Shown: piece after piece, positions 20,178 through 29,632 of the stretch | How the letters are laid out: each line of letters starts with the position of its first letter | How positions within the stretch are numbered: the stretch's first letter is position 1 | Source of the DNA: Tahibacter harae | GTDB taxonomy: Bacteria > Pseudomonadota > Gammaproteobacteria > Xanthomonadales > Rhodanobacteraceae | Reading direction: 5' to 3' | Assembly (NCBI RefSeq): GCF_024437735.1 | Contig: NZ_JANFQO010000002.1 | Span: forward strand, 248,001-312,000 | DNA length: 64,000 bases | Position numbers and translations under genes: made by a program | The notes under the pieces: model-generated | Databases searched by the model: none | What the model was told of the DNA's origin: nothing | Seen by the model: only the letters and a program-made list of their open reading frames with translations

Positions 20178-22490
20178 CTACAGACTGATTTCGCTGATGA
20201 CGTAGCTCTGGTCGCCATCACCCTGGGCGATCGCATTGGCATCGCGCGCCTGTACCACTGCCCTGCCCGCTTCCGGCACGCCGGCGCTCATGCGCACGAG
20301 CAAGCCGGCCTGCGGCGCCTTGCCGCTCAACTCCAGCAGCAGCTGCCTGCCGTCGCAGGATTCGCCGCGGCAGACGAACGCCTTGTAGTCGCCCGCCTCG
20401 GAGAAGCGTTCCTTGTATTCCACGCGCTGGCCGTCCATCTCGATGGCCTTGAGTCCGGCGCTGCGCGGCAGCAGCAGCACCACACTCTGCACGTCGGCAC
20501 CGGCATCGATGCGCGCGGTGAGCCTGCGGCCTTCGCCCTGCGCTTCCTCGGTCAGCAGCGTGAGCTTCGCCGGCGCCAGTGCCGCCGCAGCGACCGGCGC
20601 GGCATGAAAGCGCATGCCGACCCAGGGCAGTACCTTTTCCAGCGCCGCCTGCGGGCCCAGCGCCTGGCGTACTGCGGCGGGCGGCATGCGGTATTCGGTA
20701 CCGGCCAACAGGCGGGCAGTGCCGGCCTGATCCTGCACATAGACCACGTTGACCGCCTGCGGGCTGCGCGGACCGTAGGCCGGCGCAAGGATCGAGGCGA
20801 CCGCGCTGACGATCACGACGGCGGCTGCGGCAAGGCTGAGGTAGCGCAGGCGGCGCGAACCGTCGCCATCGACGGCCAGCGGCGCGATGAAGGTCGCCGC
20901 CAGAGCGACGAACGCCGCCATGCCGAGCACGCCGGCCAGGGCCCTGAAGCCGATCATGATCTCGACCAGGAAAACGGTCGGGAAGACCACGATGAAGGCA
21001 GCCAGGGCCGGAACCCAGAACAGCGCAGACAGGCCGGCAGCGCGCGCGCCGCCATCGAGGTGCGGCACGACCAGCGCGGCGATCACGAGCACAGACGAGG
21101 GCAGAATGAACAGGTAGCTCAGGCCTGGCAGGGTCAGCGCCGACACCACGCCCATCACCAGCCAGGCCAGCGCCAGGCCAACCCAGAAGCCCAGCGGGTT
21201 CGCACGCCGGGCGAGCAGGCGGCCGCACAGGAAAACAGCCAGCAACACTGCGCTCCACAGCAGCACGCGATTGGCCAGGACCGAACTGTGCCAGGTGGTG
21301 AGGCTGCCGTTGACCAGCGACAGCAGCCAGATCAGCAGGTACGCCGCGCCGGCACCAGCCAGCAGCGACAGCGGGAAGCTCAGAAAGCCGCGCAACGCGC
21401 TGCCGGCGGTGTAGCCGTAGCGCCGCTTGAGGCGCCAGCTTGCGAACACGAACGCAAGCAGCAGCACCGCGGCGATGGGCAGGGTGGATGAAACCGGCCA
21501 GTGCAGCAAGGTCAGGCCGAGAATATCGGTGTAGACGCGGTTGCCGGCGGGCTGCTGCGACAGGTCCGCGTTGCGCAACGCCTGCACCAGGCCGTAGACG
21601 TTGTCGCCGTGCTGCTGCACGCTGCCGGGGTTGAGTTCCTGCAGATTGTCCCTGGGCGTGTGGTAGTAGGGCAGCTGCTCGCCATGGGCGAAATTCAGGC
21701 CCTGCAGTCCACGCGCCTTGAACACCGTCAGGTCGGTATCGTTGGGCATCAGCCGGTAGACTTCGTACAGCAGCGAATTGGTCAGCGGTCGGCGCGCGGT
21801 GGACGCCAGCGCATCGACCAGCCAGCCGCTGCTGTCGCCGGTCTCGAACATCACGCTCTGGCCGGAGGTACCGCGCGCCTCGATGTTGATGGCCAGGGCG
21901 ATGTCCCTGGCCAGCGGATGGCGCGCGGCGAAGGCATCGGCACCGAGCAGCGCGATCTCCTCGCCTTCGTTGAACAACAGCACGACGGAATTCTTCCCGG
22001 CCGGCGCCTGCTTGAGCAGACGCGCGATCTCCAGCAGCGCCGCGACGGCCGAACCGGCGTCGCTGGCGCCGGGACCGGCAGCGACGGAATCGTAGTGCGC
22101 CGACAGCAGTATCGCCTTGCCCTTGGCGCTGCCTTCATGCACCGCGACGAGGTTGCGTACGCGCGCGCAGGTAAGCAGGCCATAGCTGCGGCAGGAAGTT
22201 GTGTCCTGCACATCGACTGTATAGCCCAGTCCCTGCAGGGTTTCGCTGATGCGCTGCTGCACTGCGCGATTGGCGCTGCTGTCGACCGGATGCGGCCGTT
22301 GATCGCCGAGCAGCCTGCCCAGCACCTGCACGGCGCGGCCGGCGGAAAACACCTCGGCTGGCGCATCGGCACCCAGCGGCGTCACCGGATCCAGCCGCCA
22401 GCGGACCAACGCGGCGGCGAGTACCAGCAGGACGATCACCGCAAGCAGGGTGCGGCCGAACCAGGATTTATTCTGCAGCATCTCGGACAT
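20178..22490 (-). CDS. Membrane-anchored M28-family zinc aminopeptidase
   Basis: 770-residue protein with an N-terminal membrane anchor (about residues 12-32), an extracytoplasmic M28 peptidase domain to about residue 320, then around eight hydrophobic segments and a C-terminal soluble beta-rich domain. The expected co-catalytic zinc ligands and acids are all visible in order: LLSAHYDSV (His, with Asp two later), GASDAGSA (Asp), NEGEE (Glu pair), NIEARG (Glu/Asp position) and PYYHTPRDN (His). This arrangement, peptidase plus multi-pass membrane part, resembles the ER-metallopeptidase/Fxna-like branch of M28 found in many bacteria. It probably trims peptides in the periplasm. It lies upstream of the NRPS operon on the same strand but is separated by 335 bp, so a role in peptide maturation is only a possibility. 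Confidence 0.88.
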   Translation of the reverse strand: MSEMLQNKSWFGRTLLAVIVLLVLAAALVRWRLDPVTPLGADAPAEVFSAGRAVQVLGRLLGDQRPHPVDSSANRAVQQRISETLQGLGYTVDVQDTTSCRSYGLLTCARVRNLVAVHEGSAKGKAILLSAHYDSVAAGPGASDAGSAVAALLEIARLLKQAPAGKNSVVLLFNEGEEIALLGADAFAARHPLARDIALAINIEARGTSGQSVMFETGDSSGWLVDALASTARRPLTNSLLYEVYRLMPNDTDLTVFKARGLQGLNFAHGEQLPYYHTPRDNLQELNPGSVQQHGDNVYGLVQALRNADLSQQPAGNRVYTDILGLTLLHWPVSSTLPIAAVLLLAFVFASWRLKRRYGYTAGSALRGFLSFPLSLLAGAGAAYLLIWLLSLVNGSLTTWHSSVLANRVLLWSAVLLAVFLCGRLLARRANPLGFWVGLALAWLVMGVVSALTLPGLSYLFILPSSVLVIAALVVPHLDGGARAAGLSALFWVPALAAFIVVFPTVFLVEIMIGFRALAGVLGMAAFVALAATFIAPLAVDGDGSRRLRYLSLAAAAVVIVSAVASILAPAYGPRSPQAVNVVYVQDQAGTARLLAGTEYRMPPAAVRQALGPQAALEKVLPWVGMRFHAAPVAAAALAPAKLTLLTEEAQGEGRRLTARIDAGADVQSVVLLLPRSAGLKAIEMDGQRVEYKERFSEAGDYKAFVCRGESCDGRQLLLELSGKAPQAGLLVRMSAGVPEAGRAVVQARDANAIAQGDGDQSYVISEISL

Positions 22491-23903
22491 CTATACCTAC
22501 CCCTGATTCCTTTCGGGCTGCGGCCGCAGCTTGCGCCCGCAGCGGCTGTGTTGTTCAGGATGCCAATGGCCGGATGAAACCTGCCGGCGCCGGGCCCCGG
22601 ACGGCGCCGCGGCGATGTGGAGCTTTCTACGCGGGCAGCGGCTCATGGCCTGAGATCGCGCAGACGGATGCAACGGCCGCATGCGCAGCGCGGCGCGACG
22701 GGTGCAAAACGCCCGCGCAACAGCGTGGCCGCACGCTCCATCGCCCTGCCTGTCGCAGGGCCAGCCCGCCGATGATCGCAATAATCCATTACGCAGATCT
22801 TTCCCTTTCCGCAATCCGTTGCGTTCGGGCGCCGCGACGCAGACAGATCCGGGACGGCAGCCCACACGCAGGCAAGCCGCATCCCTTCACATCGCGCCGG
22901 CGCGAGCGAACAGCATGAATTTCCATTACTTGGAACTACCCGAAAACCGGCTGCCCCCCTGGACTTGCCGGCTTCCCGCGCAGACTCCGCGATCGACAGT
23001 GAACCTGTAACACCGGTTCGCTTGAAAACGGAACGAGCCGCGAGCTGTAGGTGCTGGGCAATTGGGATAGTAGTCGCAAACAGGTCACCCGCGTCAAGCA
23101 TTTTGATATTAACTCTATATATACATTTCCTGATTTAGACAGCCGGCAATTGACTATATTTTGTTCAATGCGGCACGGCATGGAACGCACTTTCAGTTTC
23201 TGAAACTCAATTGCAATCGACTGATTACCCGAAACTTTTCCATGAAAAAATTCGACCGTTGATTTATCTGGCGGATTTTCTGAAAAGATTTTTTTCTCGT
23301 CCGGCAATCCGACGCCTCGCGCAGACGACGCAGCGAAAGGCTTGACAAGCTGCCGCAACGACGTCGTACACGGGCCTCGCCCCACTGAAGACGACATCCG
23401 ATGCGCATTGCTGTCAGCACGCAGGAAGAAAATCGTGTAGTGCAATAATCGATTAAAAAATATCGGGAATACCGCGGCACCCGGCGGCCACACCGCGCGC
23501 GCTGCGGCTTCCCGCACGCGGATACAGCCGGCAGCCGGCGCTGCGCCGCACGCGGCGCGCAAGCCTCACGCGATCATCGCGGGAAAATTTCCGCGGACGC
23601 CGGGACCAGCCGTTCGCGCCTTCTTCGCACGCGCCAGTACGGACCCACGGCGGCGACCATGCAGGCCGGCGCCGCTGCGCAACCCTTGCAACGCGGCAAG
23701 GGGATCACGCCGCAGGAAGCGTCCGCCCGCATACTGCCGCGCTCCGCGGCGGCGGCCGGCCGCACCAGCCACCGTCAGGCGCGCCGGAACGGCAGCGGCA
23801 GCGCGCTCCGGCCGTGCGCACCGCCTGCCGCCGCATCTGGCGGGCACGAGGCGCGCCGACTGTGCGACAATCGCCGGTCCACATACCCATCGAGGACCTG
23901 CTC
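22491..23903. other. Gene-poor region with AT-rich patch
   Basis: About 1.4 kb without a convincing gene. From about 23090 to 23480 the composition drops sharply to AT-rich, including a TATATATA run near 23116, the palindrome TTTCAG-TTT-CTGAAA (about 23190-23205) and poly-T stretches. The open frames crossing it (for example minus strand 22936-23562) have no recognisable domain and an implausible composition. I see no transposase, tRNA or terminal repeats. The patch could hold promoters, a small RNA or the remnant of acquired DNA. Confidence 0.6.
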
Positions 23904-23975
23904 ATGAAGACCGCCCGCGCCCGCCGCCGCAAAGCCCGCCTCCGCAGCGCCCTGCAGAGCCGCGCCAAGCGCTGA
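23904..23975 (+). CDS. Candidate mini-protein, 23 aa, arginine-rich
   Basis: ATG with GAGGA seven bases upstream, 23 codons, then TGA. The peptide is MKTARARRRKARLRSALQSR followed by AKR: ten Arg or Lys in a short helix-prone chain without acidic residues. It is followed within 25 bp by a GC hairpin and then by a perfect hairpin with a T6 tract, so the whole looks like a complete tiny transcription unit. An ACAAT-like -10 lies about 30 bp upstream, but no -35 is clear. It could be a real small basic protein, or a leader peptide in front of an attenuator for the permease 345 bp downstream. I do not recognise it. Confidence 0.45.
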   Translation: MKTARARRRKARLRSALQSRAKR

Positions 23976-23997
23976 GCTTCCAGCACCAGCGATTCCC

Positions 23998-24029
23998 CCG
24001 CCCCGAGCCTGTGCCGGGGCGGTTTCCTG
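23998..24029 (+). terminator. GC hairpin after the mini-ORF
   Basis: CCGCCCC (23998-24004) pairs perfectly with GGGGCGG (24016-24022) around an 11-nt loop and is followed by TTTCCTGT. This is terminator-like with a short, interrupted T tract. Confidence 0.5.
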
Positions 24030-24050
24030 TACAGACGGATTCTCCGGACC

Positions 24051-24072
24051 GGCCGCACCAGCGGCCTTTTTT
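24051..24072 (+). terminator. Rho-independent terminator
   Basis: GGCCGC, loop ACCA, GCGGCC, then six T residues (24067-24072). It has a perfect six-pair GC stem, a tetraloop and a T tract, and is the clearest intrinsic terminator in the window. It ends the transcript of the 23-codon ORF or acts as an attenuator before the permease gene. Confidence 0.8.
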
Positions 24073-24320
24073 GCGTGCGCTGTCACGCACGGCACGGTGC
24101 AGGACGGCCAGCAGCACGTCACGCTGACGCATTACCCATCCGCACACCGCCCCACCGCGGCGCACGCGCCCAAGCGCAGGTGCCCGCCCAGCGGCCGCGC
24201 AGTCCCGAAAAGCAGTCGCCTGTCACCGCCGGCAGCCCGGCTTCAGGTATCGTTGCCGCGCACCGCCACGCCGCCGGGGGCCCCGGCAGGCACGCGGCAC
24301 CGATCGATACAGGGGCAGCC

Positions 24321-25922
24321 ATGGCAACACGGGCATCCGGCGCCGCGCCGCAACGTTGGTTCGTGAGCGGGGATTTCAACGGCTTCTTCGGCCTGGTCGT
24401 TGACAACCTCACCATACTCAGCTTCATCGCCGCGGCACTGATCGGCATTTTCGGTTTCCCCGCCGATGTCGTATTCCAGCGCATGTTCCCCGGCACCGCA
24501 TTGGGCGTGCTGATCGGCAACCTGATCTATACCGCGATGGCACGGCGGCTGGCCGCGCGCAGCGGCCGCGAGGACGTGACAGCGATGCCGCTGGGCCTGG
24601 ACGCGCCGACCTCGATCGGCATGGCCCTGCTGGTGCTGGGGCCGTCCTTCCTCGCCGGCAAGGCCGCGGGACTGGACGCACAGGCCGCGGCAATCGCGAC
24701 CTGGCAGCTGGGCATGGCTTCGCTGGTGGTGATGGGCGTATGGAAATTCCTGCTCGCCTTCACCGGCGACTGGGTCACGCGCGTGCTGCCGCGGGCAGCG
24801 CTGCTCGGCTCCATCGCCGGCATCGCGCTGGTGCTGATGGGGTTGTTCCCGCTGATCGAGGCGCTGCGCGCGCCGGTCGCGGGCTTCGTCACCCTGGGAC
24901 TGCTGCTGTATGTGCTGGTGGCCAAGGGCCGGCTGCCGCTGCGCCTGCCCGGCGTGCCGCTGGTGTTCCTGTTCGGCACGGCGCTGTATTACGGGCTGGG
25001 CCTGGCCGGTCTCGGTGCTCCGGGTTTCCAGCTGCCGGCGGCGGTGCACTGGCAGCCTGCCCTGCCCTGGCCCAACCTCGGTTTCATCGACGGCCTGCCG
25101 GCTACCCTGCCGTATCTGCCGCTGCTATTGCCTTTCGGCCTGCTGATGGTGGTCGGCGGCATCAATGTCAGCGAGAGCGCGCGCGCCGCCGGGGATGATT
25201 ACTCCACGCGCGACATCCTGCTGACCGAGGCGCTGTCCACTCTCGTCGCCGGCTTCTGCGGCGGCGTGGCGCAGACCACGCCGTATATCGGCCAGCCGGC
25301 CTACAAGCATATGGGCGCACGTCATGGCTATACCCTGCTCACCGGCCTGTTCATCGGCCTGGGCGGCATGCTGGGCGTGGTTTCCAGCCTGGTGCAGTGG
25401 CTGCCGCTGGCGGTGCTCGCGCCCATCATCGTCTACGTCGCCATCGACATCACTACCCAGGCTTTCGAGGCCACGCCGCGGCAGCACGCGGCGGCGATGG
25501 TGCTGGGCTTCCTGCCCTCGGTGGCCTACATGCTGTCCATCAAGCTGGGCAATCCCGCCTGGATTTCTCCGGAAAAATTCAACGAACTCGCCACTACGCT
25601 GGATGGCCATGGCCTGCCCGAACTGGCGGTGATCAAGACCCTGGGCAATGGCTTCATCATCACCGCCATGCTGTGGACAGCGGCGGTGGCGGCGATGATC
25701 GACGCGCGCCTGCGCCGCGCTGCGCTGATTCTTCTGGTCGCCGCGGGCTTCACCCTGTTCGGCGTCATCCATTCGGTGGATGCGCGCGGCGGCCTGCATC
25801 TGCCCTGGCAGCTGAGCGGACTGGCCCAGACCATCAACCTGCAATTCAGTGCGGCCTATGCGGTGCTGGCCGCGCTGCTGGCCCTGCTATCGCTGCAGCG
25901 GCAGGAGGCTGCGCGGCCCTGA
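24321..25922 (+). CDS. NCS2-type xanthine/uracil permease family transporter
   Basis: Polytopic inner-membrane protein of 533 residues with about 12 hydrophobic segments. The N-terminal GDFNGFFGLVVDNLT and the VTAMPLGLDAPTSIGM stretch are typical of a subgroup of the nucleobase:cation symporter-2 superfamily (xanthine/uracil/vitamin C permeases). A conserved acidic site occurs in GGINVSESARAAG, in the region that binds substrate in this fold. The true substrate cannot be told from sequence; purines or uracil are the usual guess, but other organic anions are possible. ATG 24321 is preceded by AGGGG five bases upstream, while upstream in-frame ATGs lie in non-coding-looking sequence. The gene converges with the short-chain dehydrogenase that follows. 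Confidence 0.85.
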   Translation: MATRASGAAPQRWFVSGDFNGFFGLVVDNLTILSFIAAALIGIFGFPADVVFQRMFPGTALGVLIGNLIYTAMARRLAARSGREDVTAMPLGLDAPTSIGMALLVLGPSFLAGKAAGLDAQAAAIATWQLGMASLVVMGVWKFLLAFTGDWVTRVLPRAALLGSIAGIALVLMGLFPLIEALRAPVAGFVTLGLLLYVLVAKGRLPLRLPGVPLVFLFGTALYYGLGLAGLGAPGFQLPAAVHWQPALPWPNLGFIDGLPATLPYLPLLLPFGLLMVVGGINVSESARAAGDDYSTRDILLTEALSTLVAGFCGGVAQTTPYIGQPAYKHMGARHGYTLLTGLFIGLGGMLGVVSSLVQWLPLAVLAPIIVYVAIDITTQAFEATPRQHAAAMVLGFLPSVAYMLSIKLGNPAWISPEKFNELATTLDGHGLPELAVIKTLGNGFIITAMLWTAAVAAMIDARLRRAALILLVAAGFTLFGVIHSVDARGGLHLPWQLSGLAQTINLQFSAAYAVLAALLALLSLQRQEAARP

Positions 25923-25953
25923 GTGGCGGCGCCCAGGCACCGCACCCGCCAGT

Positions 25954-26862
25954 TCAACGGCGCAGGGATTCGATCAGCGACTCACGCAGTCCGTCGCGCG
26001 CGCCAAGCGGATCAGTGGGATCGCGCAGCGCGGCGATGTCTTCGGCGCGCTGCTGCACGCTGGCCAGGGACTGCGGGTGCGAAACGATATAGAAGCGGCC
26101 CTCGTCGATGGCCTCGAAGGTCATGCGCGCCACATCGGCCGCGCTGACCTTGCCCGAGGTGACCGCCTTCTCGATCATCGCATGAGCGACGCGCTGCGAT
26201 TGCGTGGCCGAGCGGTCGTTGGCCCGGCTGGCCGGGCGGTTGCGGTGCGAGGCATGGATGCCGGTGGGTACGTAGTAAGGACACAGCACCGAGCAGCGCA
26301 CCTGCTGCGTCACCAGCGCCAGGTCGTGATGCAGGGTCTCGCTGAGCGAAACCACCGCATGCTTGCTCGCGTTATAGACGCCCGTCAGCGGCGGATTGAT
26401 CAGGCCGGCCATGGACGCGGTATTCACCACATGGCCGCGATAGGCCGGATCGGCCTGCGCCGCTTCCAGCATGCGCGGCACGAAGGCGCGCACGCCGTGG
26501 ATCACGCCCCAGAGATTCACGCCCAGGGTCCATTCCCAGTCGCGCCGGGTGTTTTCCCAGATCAGCCCGCCGCAGCCGACGCCGGCGTTGTTGAACACCG
26601 TATGCACCACGCCGTAGCGCTGCTGCGCGGTGACCGCCAGCGCCTCGACCTGGTCGCCGTCGGCCACGTCGACGACCTGGGTCACGGCCTCGGCGCCGAG
26701 TTCCTGCACATCGACCAGCGTGGCATTGAGCGCGTCGCGCTGGATATCGGCCAGCACCAGGCGCATGCCGCGGCGGGCGGCGAGCAGCGCGAATTCGCGG
26801 CCGAAGCCCATGCCCGCGCCGGTAATGACGGCGACCTTGCCTTGCGAATCGTTGCTGCTCAT
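25954..26862 (-). CDS. Short-chain dehydrogenase/reductase (SDR)
   Basis: Classical SDR of 302 residues. It has the cofactor motif TGAGMGFG at about 14-21, an Asp (ADIQRD) after beta strand 2 that favours NAD(H), NNAGVG, a catalytic Ser in NTASMAG and the YNASK Tyr/Lys pair. The C-terminal part (DEGRFYIVSHPQ) is typical of SDRs annotated next to acyl-CoA dehydrogenases in aliphatic or steroid degradation clusters. It is divergent from such a dehydrogenase at 27290, with a 427-bp spacer. GGAGGA lies about ten bases before the ATG. Substrate unknown. Confidence 0.88.
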   Translation of the reverse strand: MSSNDSQGKVAVITGAGMGFGREFALLAARRGMRLVLADIQRDALNATLVDVQELGAEAVTQVVDVADGDQVEALAVTAQQRYGVVHTVFNNAGVGCGGLIWENTRRDWEWTLGVNLWGVIHGVRAFVPRMLEAAQADPAYRGHVVNTASMAGLINPPLTGVYNASKHAVVSLSETLHHDLALVTQQVRCSVLCPYYVPTGIHASHRNRPASRANDRSATQSQRVAHAMIEKAVTSGKVSAADVARMTFEAIDEGRFYIVSHPQSLASVQQRAEDIAALRDPTDPLGARDGLRESLIESLRR

Positions 26863-27289
26863 ACCGTGGTATTTCCTCCGTGCGCGGCCAGGATCTGGCC
26901 AGGAATGTGCTTGCCGGCAGAGCGAACCGCTGCGGGACGATATGGCGATTGCAGATCGCCCGCAGCGGTGCGCCGCTTATAATTTGTCCATTAATTCACT
27001 AATTACTCCAGCGCCGCGCATTCCGCCGGCCGGCATCGCCATGGATCTGTCCGATGCCCGGCTTTATCGCGACGCAACAAGTTTCGTACAGCGGAACTAA
27101 ATTTCGCGATACGAACCCACTCTAGCCAGCACCGGTACGCCGATCAAGTCCGAGATGTGCGCAGAAACAGGCACTGGCAGCGGCTGTACGCTCTTGCACC
27201 CACGACACGGCCACGCCTAGCATTTCGCCAATACCGCCACACAAGTTCCGCCTGACGGAATTCGTTCTCACCTCACCCCGGAGCCCCGC
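26863..27289. other. Divergent intergenic region between SDR and acyl-CoA dehydrogenase
   Basis: The 427-bp spacer holds an AT-rich core at about 26978-27007 with TATAAT (26979-26984) and the inverted repeat TAATT-CACT-AATTA. No open frame with coding character lies here. It probably carries the promoters for both genes and binds a regulator, perhaps the IclR protein encoded after the dehydrogenase. Confidence 0.5.
26992..27005. promoter_or_regulatory. TAATT-N4-AATTA inverted repeat, possible operator
   Basis: Perfect 5-bp arms with a 4-bp spacer, in the only AT-rich part of the divergent SDR/dehydrogenase promoter region. The sequence stands out against the GC-rich background. Confidence 0.4.
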
Positions 27290-28522
<1,233 letters not shown>

Positions 28523-28526
28523 GGCG

Positions 28527-29345
28527 ATGGGCAATCCGCGCCGCGCCAGCGACACCTTCAGCCGCGGCATCGACACCGCGCACCCGCAGTTCGTCAGCGC
28601 GGTGGCGCGCGCGTTTTCCGTGCTGCGCTGTTTCGAGCACGGCGAACCGTATCTGGGCAACCAGGACATCGCGCGCCGCACCGGCCTGCCCAAGGCGACG
28701 GTGTCGCGCCTCACCTTCACCCTGGCGGCACTGGGGTATCTGAGCTATTCCGCCGAACACGAGAAATACGCCCTGGGCACGGCCGTGCTCAGCCTGGGCC
28801 ACGCCTTCATGAAGAACAACGACGTGGTCAGCCTGGCCCGGCCGCTGATGCGCGAACTGGCCGCACAGACCCAGGCCGCGGTGATGCTCGGCGCCGCCGA
28901 CGGCCTGCGCATGGTGCTGCTGGAAATCTGCCAGGGCGATGCCACCTTCGCGCTGCAATTGCAGCCCGGCGCGCGCGTACCGCACGGGTCCACCGCGCTG
29001 GGCCGCGCCGACCTGGCTGCGCGTCCCCAGGCCGTGTTCGATTCGCGCCTGGCCGAACTGCAGCGCGACTGCGAACCCGCCGCCTGGCCGCGCATCCACG
29101 CCGGCCTGCTGCGCGCACGCGCCGACTACGAAAACTACGGCTTCTGTTTTTCCCTGGGCGACTGGAACCCCGACGTGTTCGCCGTCGGCGTGGCCATGGT
29201 CTCGGCCGACCGCAGCCGTGTACTCGCCTTCAATTGCAGCGGCCGCGTCGGGCTGATGACGCGAGAGAAACTGCTGCACGAGATCGGTCCGAAACTGGTG
29301 GCGCTGCGCAACAGCGTGTTCACGCTGACGCAGGGACGGTTCTGA
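28527..29345 (+). CDS. IclR-family transcriptional regulator
   Basis: 272 residues. An N-terminal winged helix-turn-helix at about 25-85 (NQDIARRTGLPKATVSRLTFTL region) is followed by the IclR effector-binding domain. The domain ends with a FNCSGRVGLMTREKLLHEIGP segment typical of the family. It sits four bases behind the acyl-CoA dehydrogenase and probably controls that gene and the divergent SDR; the AT-rich inverted repeat at 26992 is a candidate site. The effector is probably a CoA ester or organic acid, by analogy only. Confidence 0.88.
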   Translation: MGNPRRASDTFSRGIDTAHPQFVSAVARAFSVLRCFEHGEPYLGNQDIARRTGLPKATVSRLTFTLAALGYLSYSAEHEKYALGTAVLSLGHAFMKNNDVVSLARPLMRELAAQTQAAVMLGAADGLRMVLLEICQGDATFALQLQPGARVPHGSTALGRADLAARPQAVFDSRLAELQRDCEPAAWPRIHAGLLRARADYENYGFCFSLGDWNPDVFAVGVAMVSADRSRVLAFNCSGRVGLMTREKLLHEIGPKLVALRNSVFTLTQGRF

Positions 29346-29632
29346 GCGGCAAAGGCTTCGACAAAGGAGGCGGTCGACGAAACGAACCTCGCCGCACAGC
29401 GCAGCCGGCAACGCCCGCGCGCGGCACGGCGATCCCGCGGCGCCGCCGCAGATGGATTCGCGCGATGCTGCCGGCGCGAACCAGCGCATGACGACGCGAA
29501 GCGTTGTCCGATACGCGGAAACGATGCACGCCTGTGCGGTGCGGCACGCCCACGCAGCAACCGCTGCGATCCACCGCCGCCGCGCGCGTCCGCGCTAGTA
29601 TCGCCACCATCGCTACGCTGCGGGCAGAAACC

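Noticed and set aside
23243-23263. Short plus-strand ORF, ATG AAA AAA TTC GAC CGT TGA
   Set aside because: Six codons with no ribosome binding site and no following hairpin that would make an attenuator.
22936-23562. 208-codon minus-strand frame through the AT-rich patch
   Set aside because: No recognisable domain, no ribosome binding site, and composition that changes in step with the DNA rather than like a protein.
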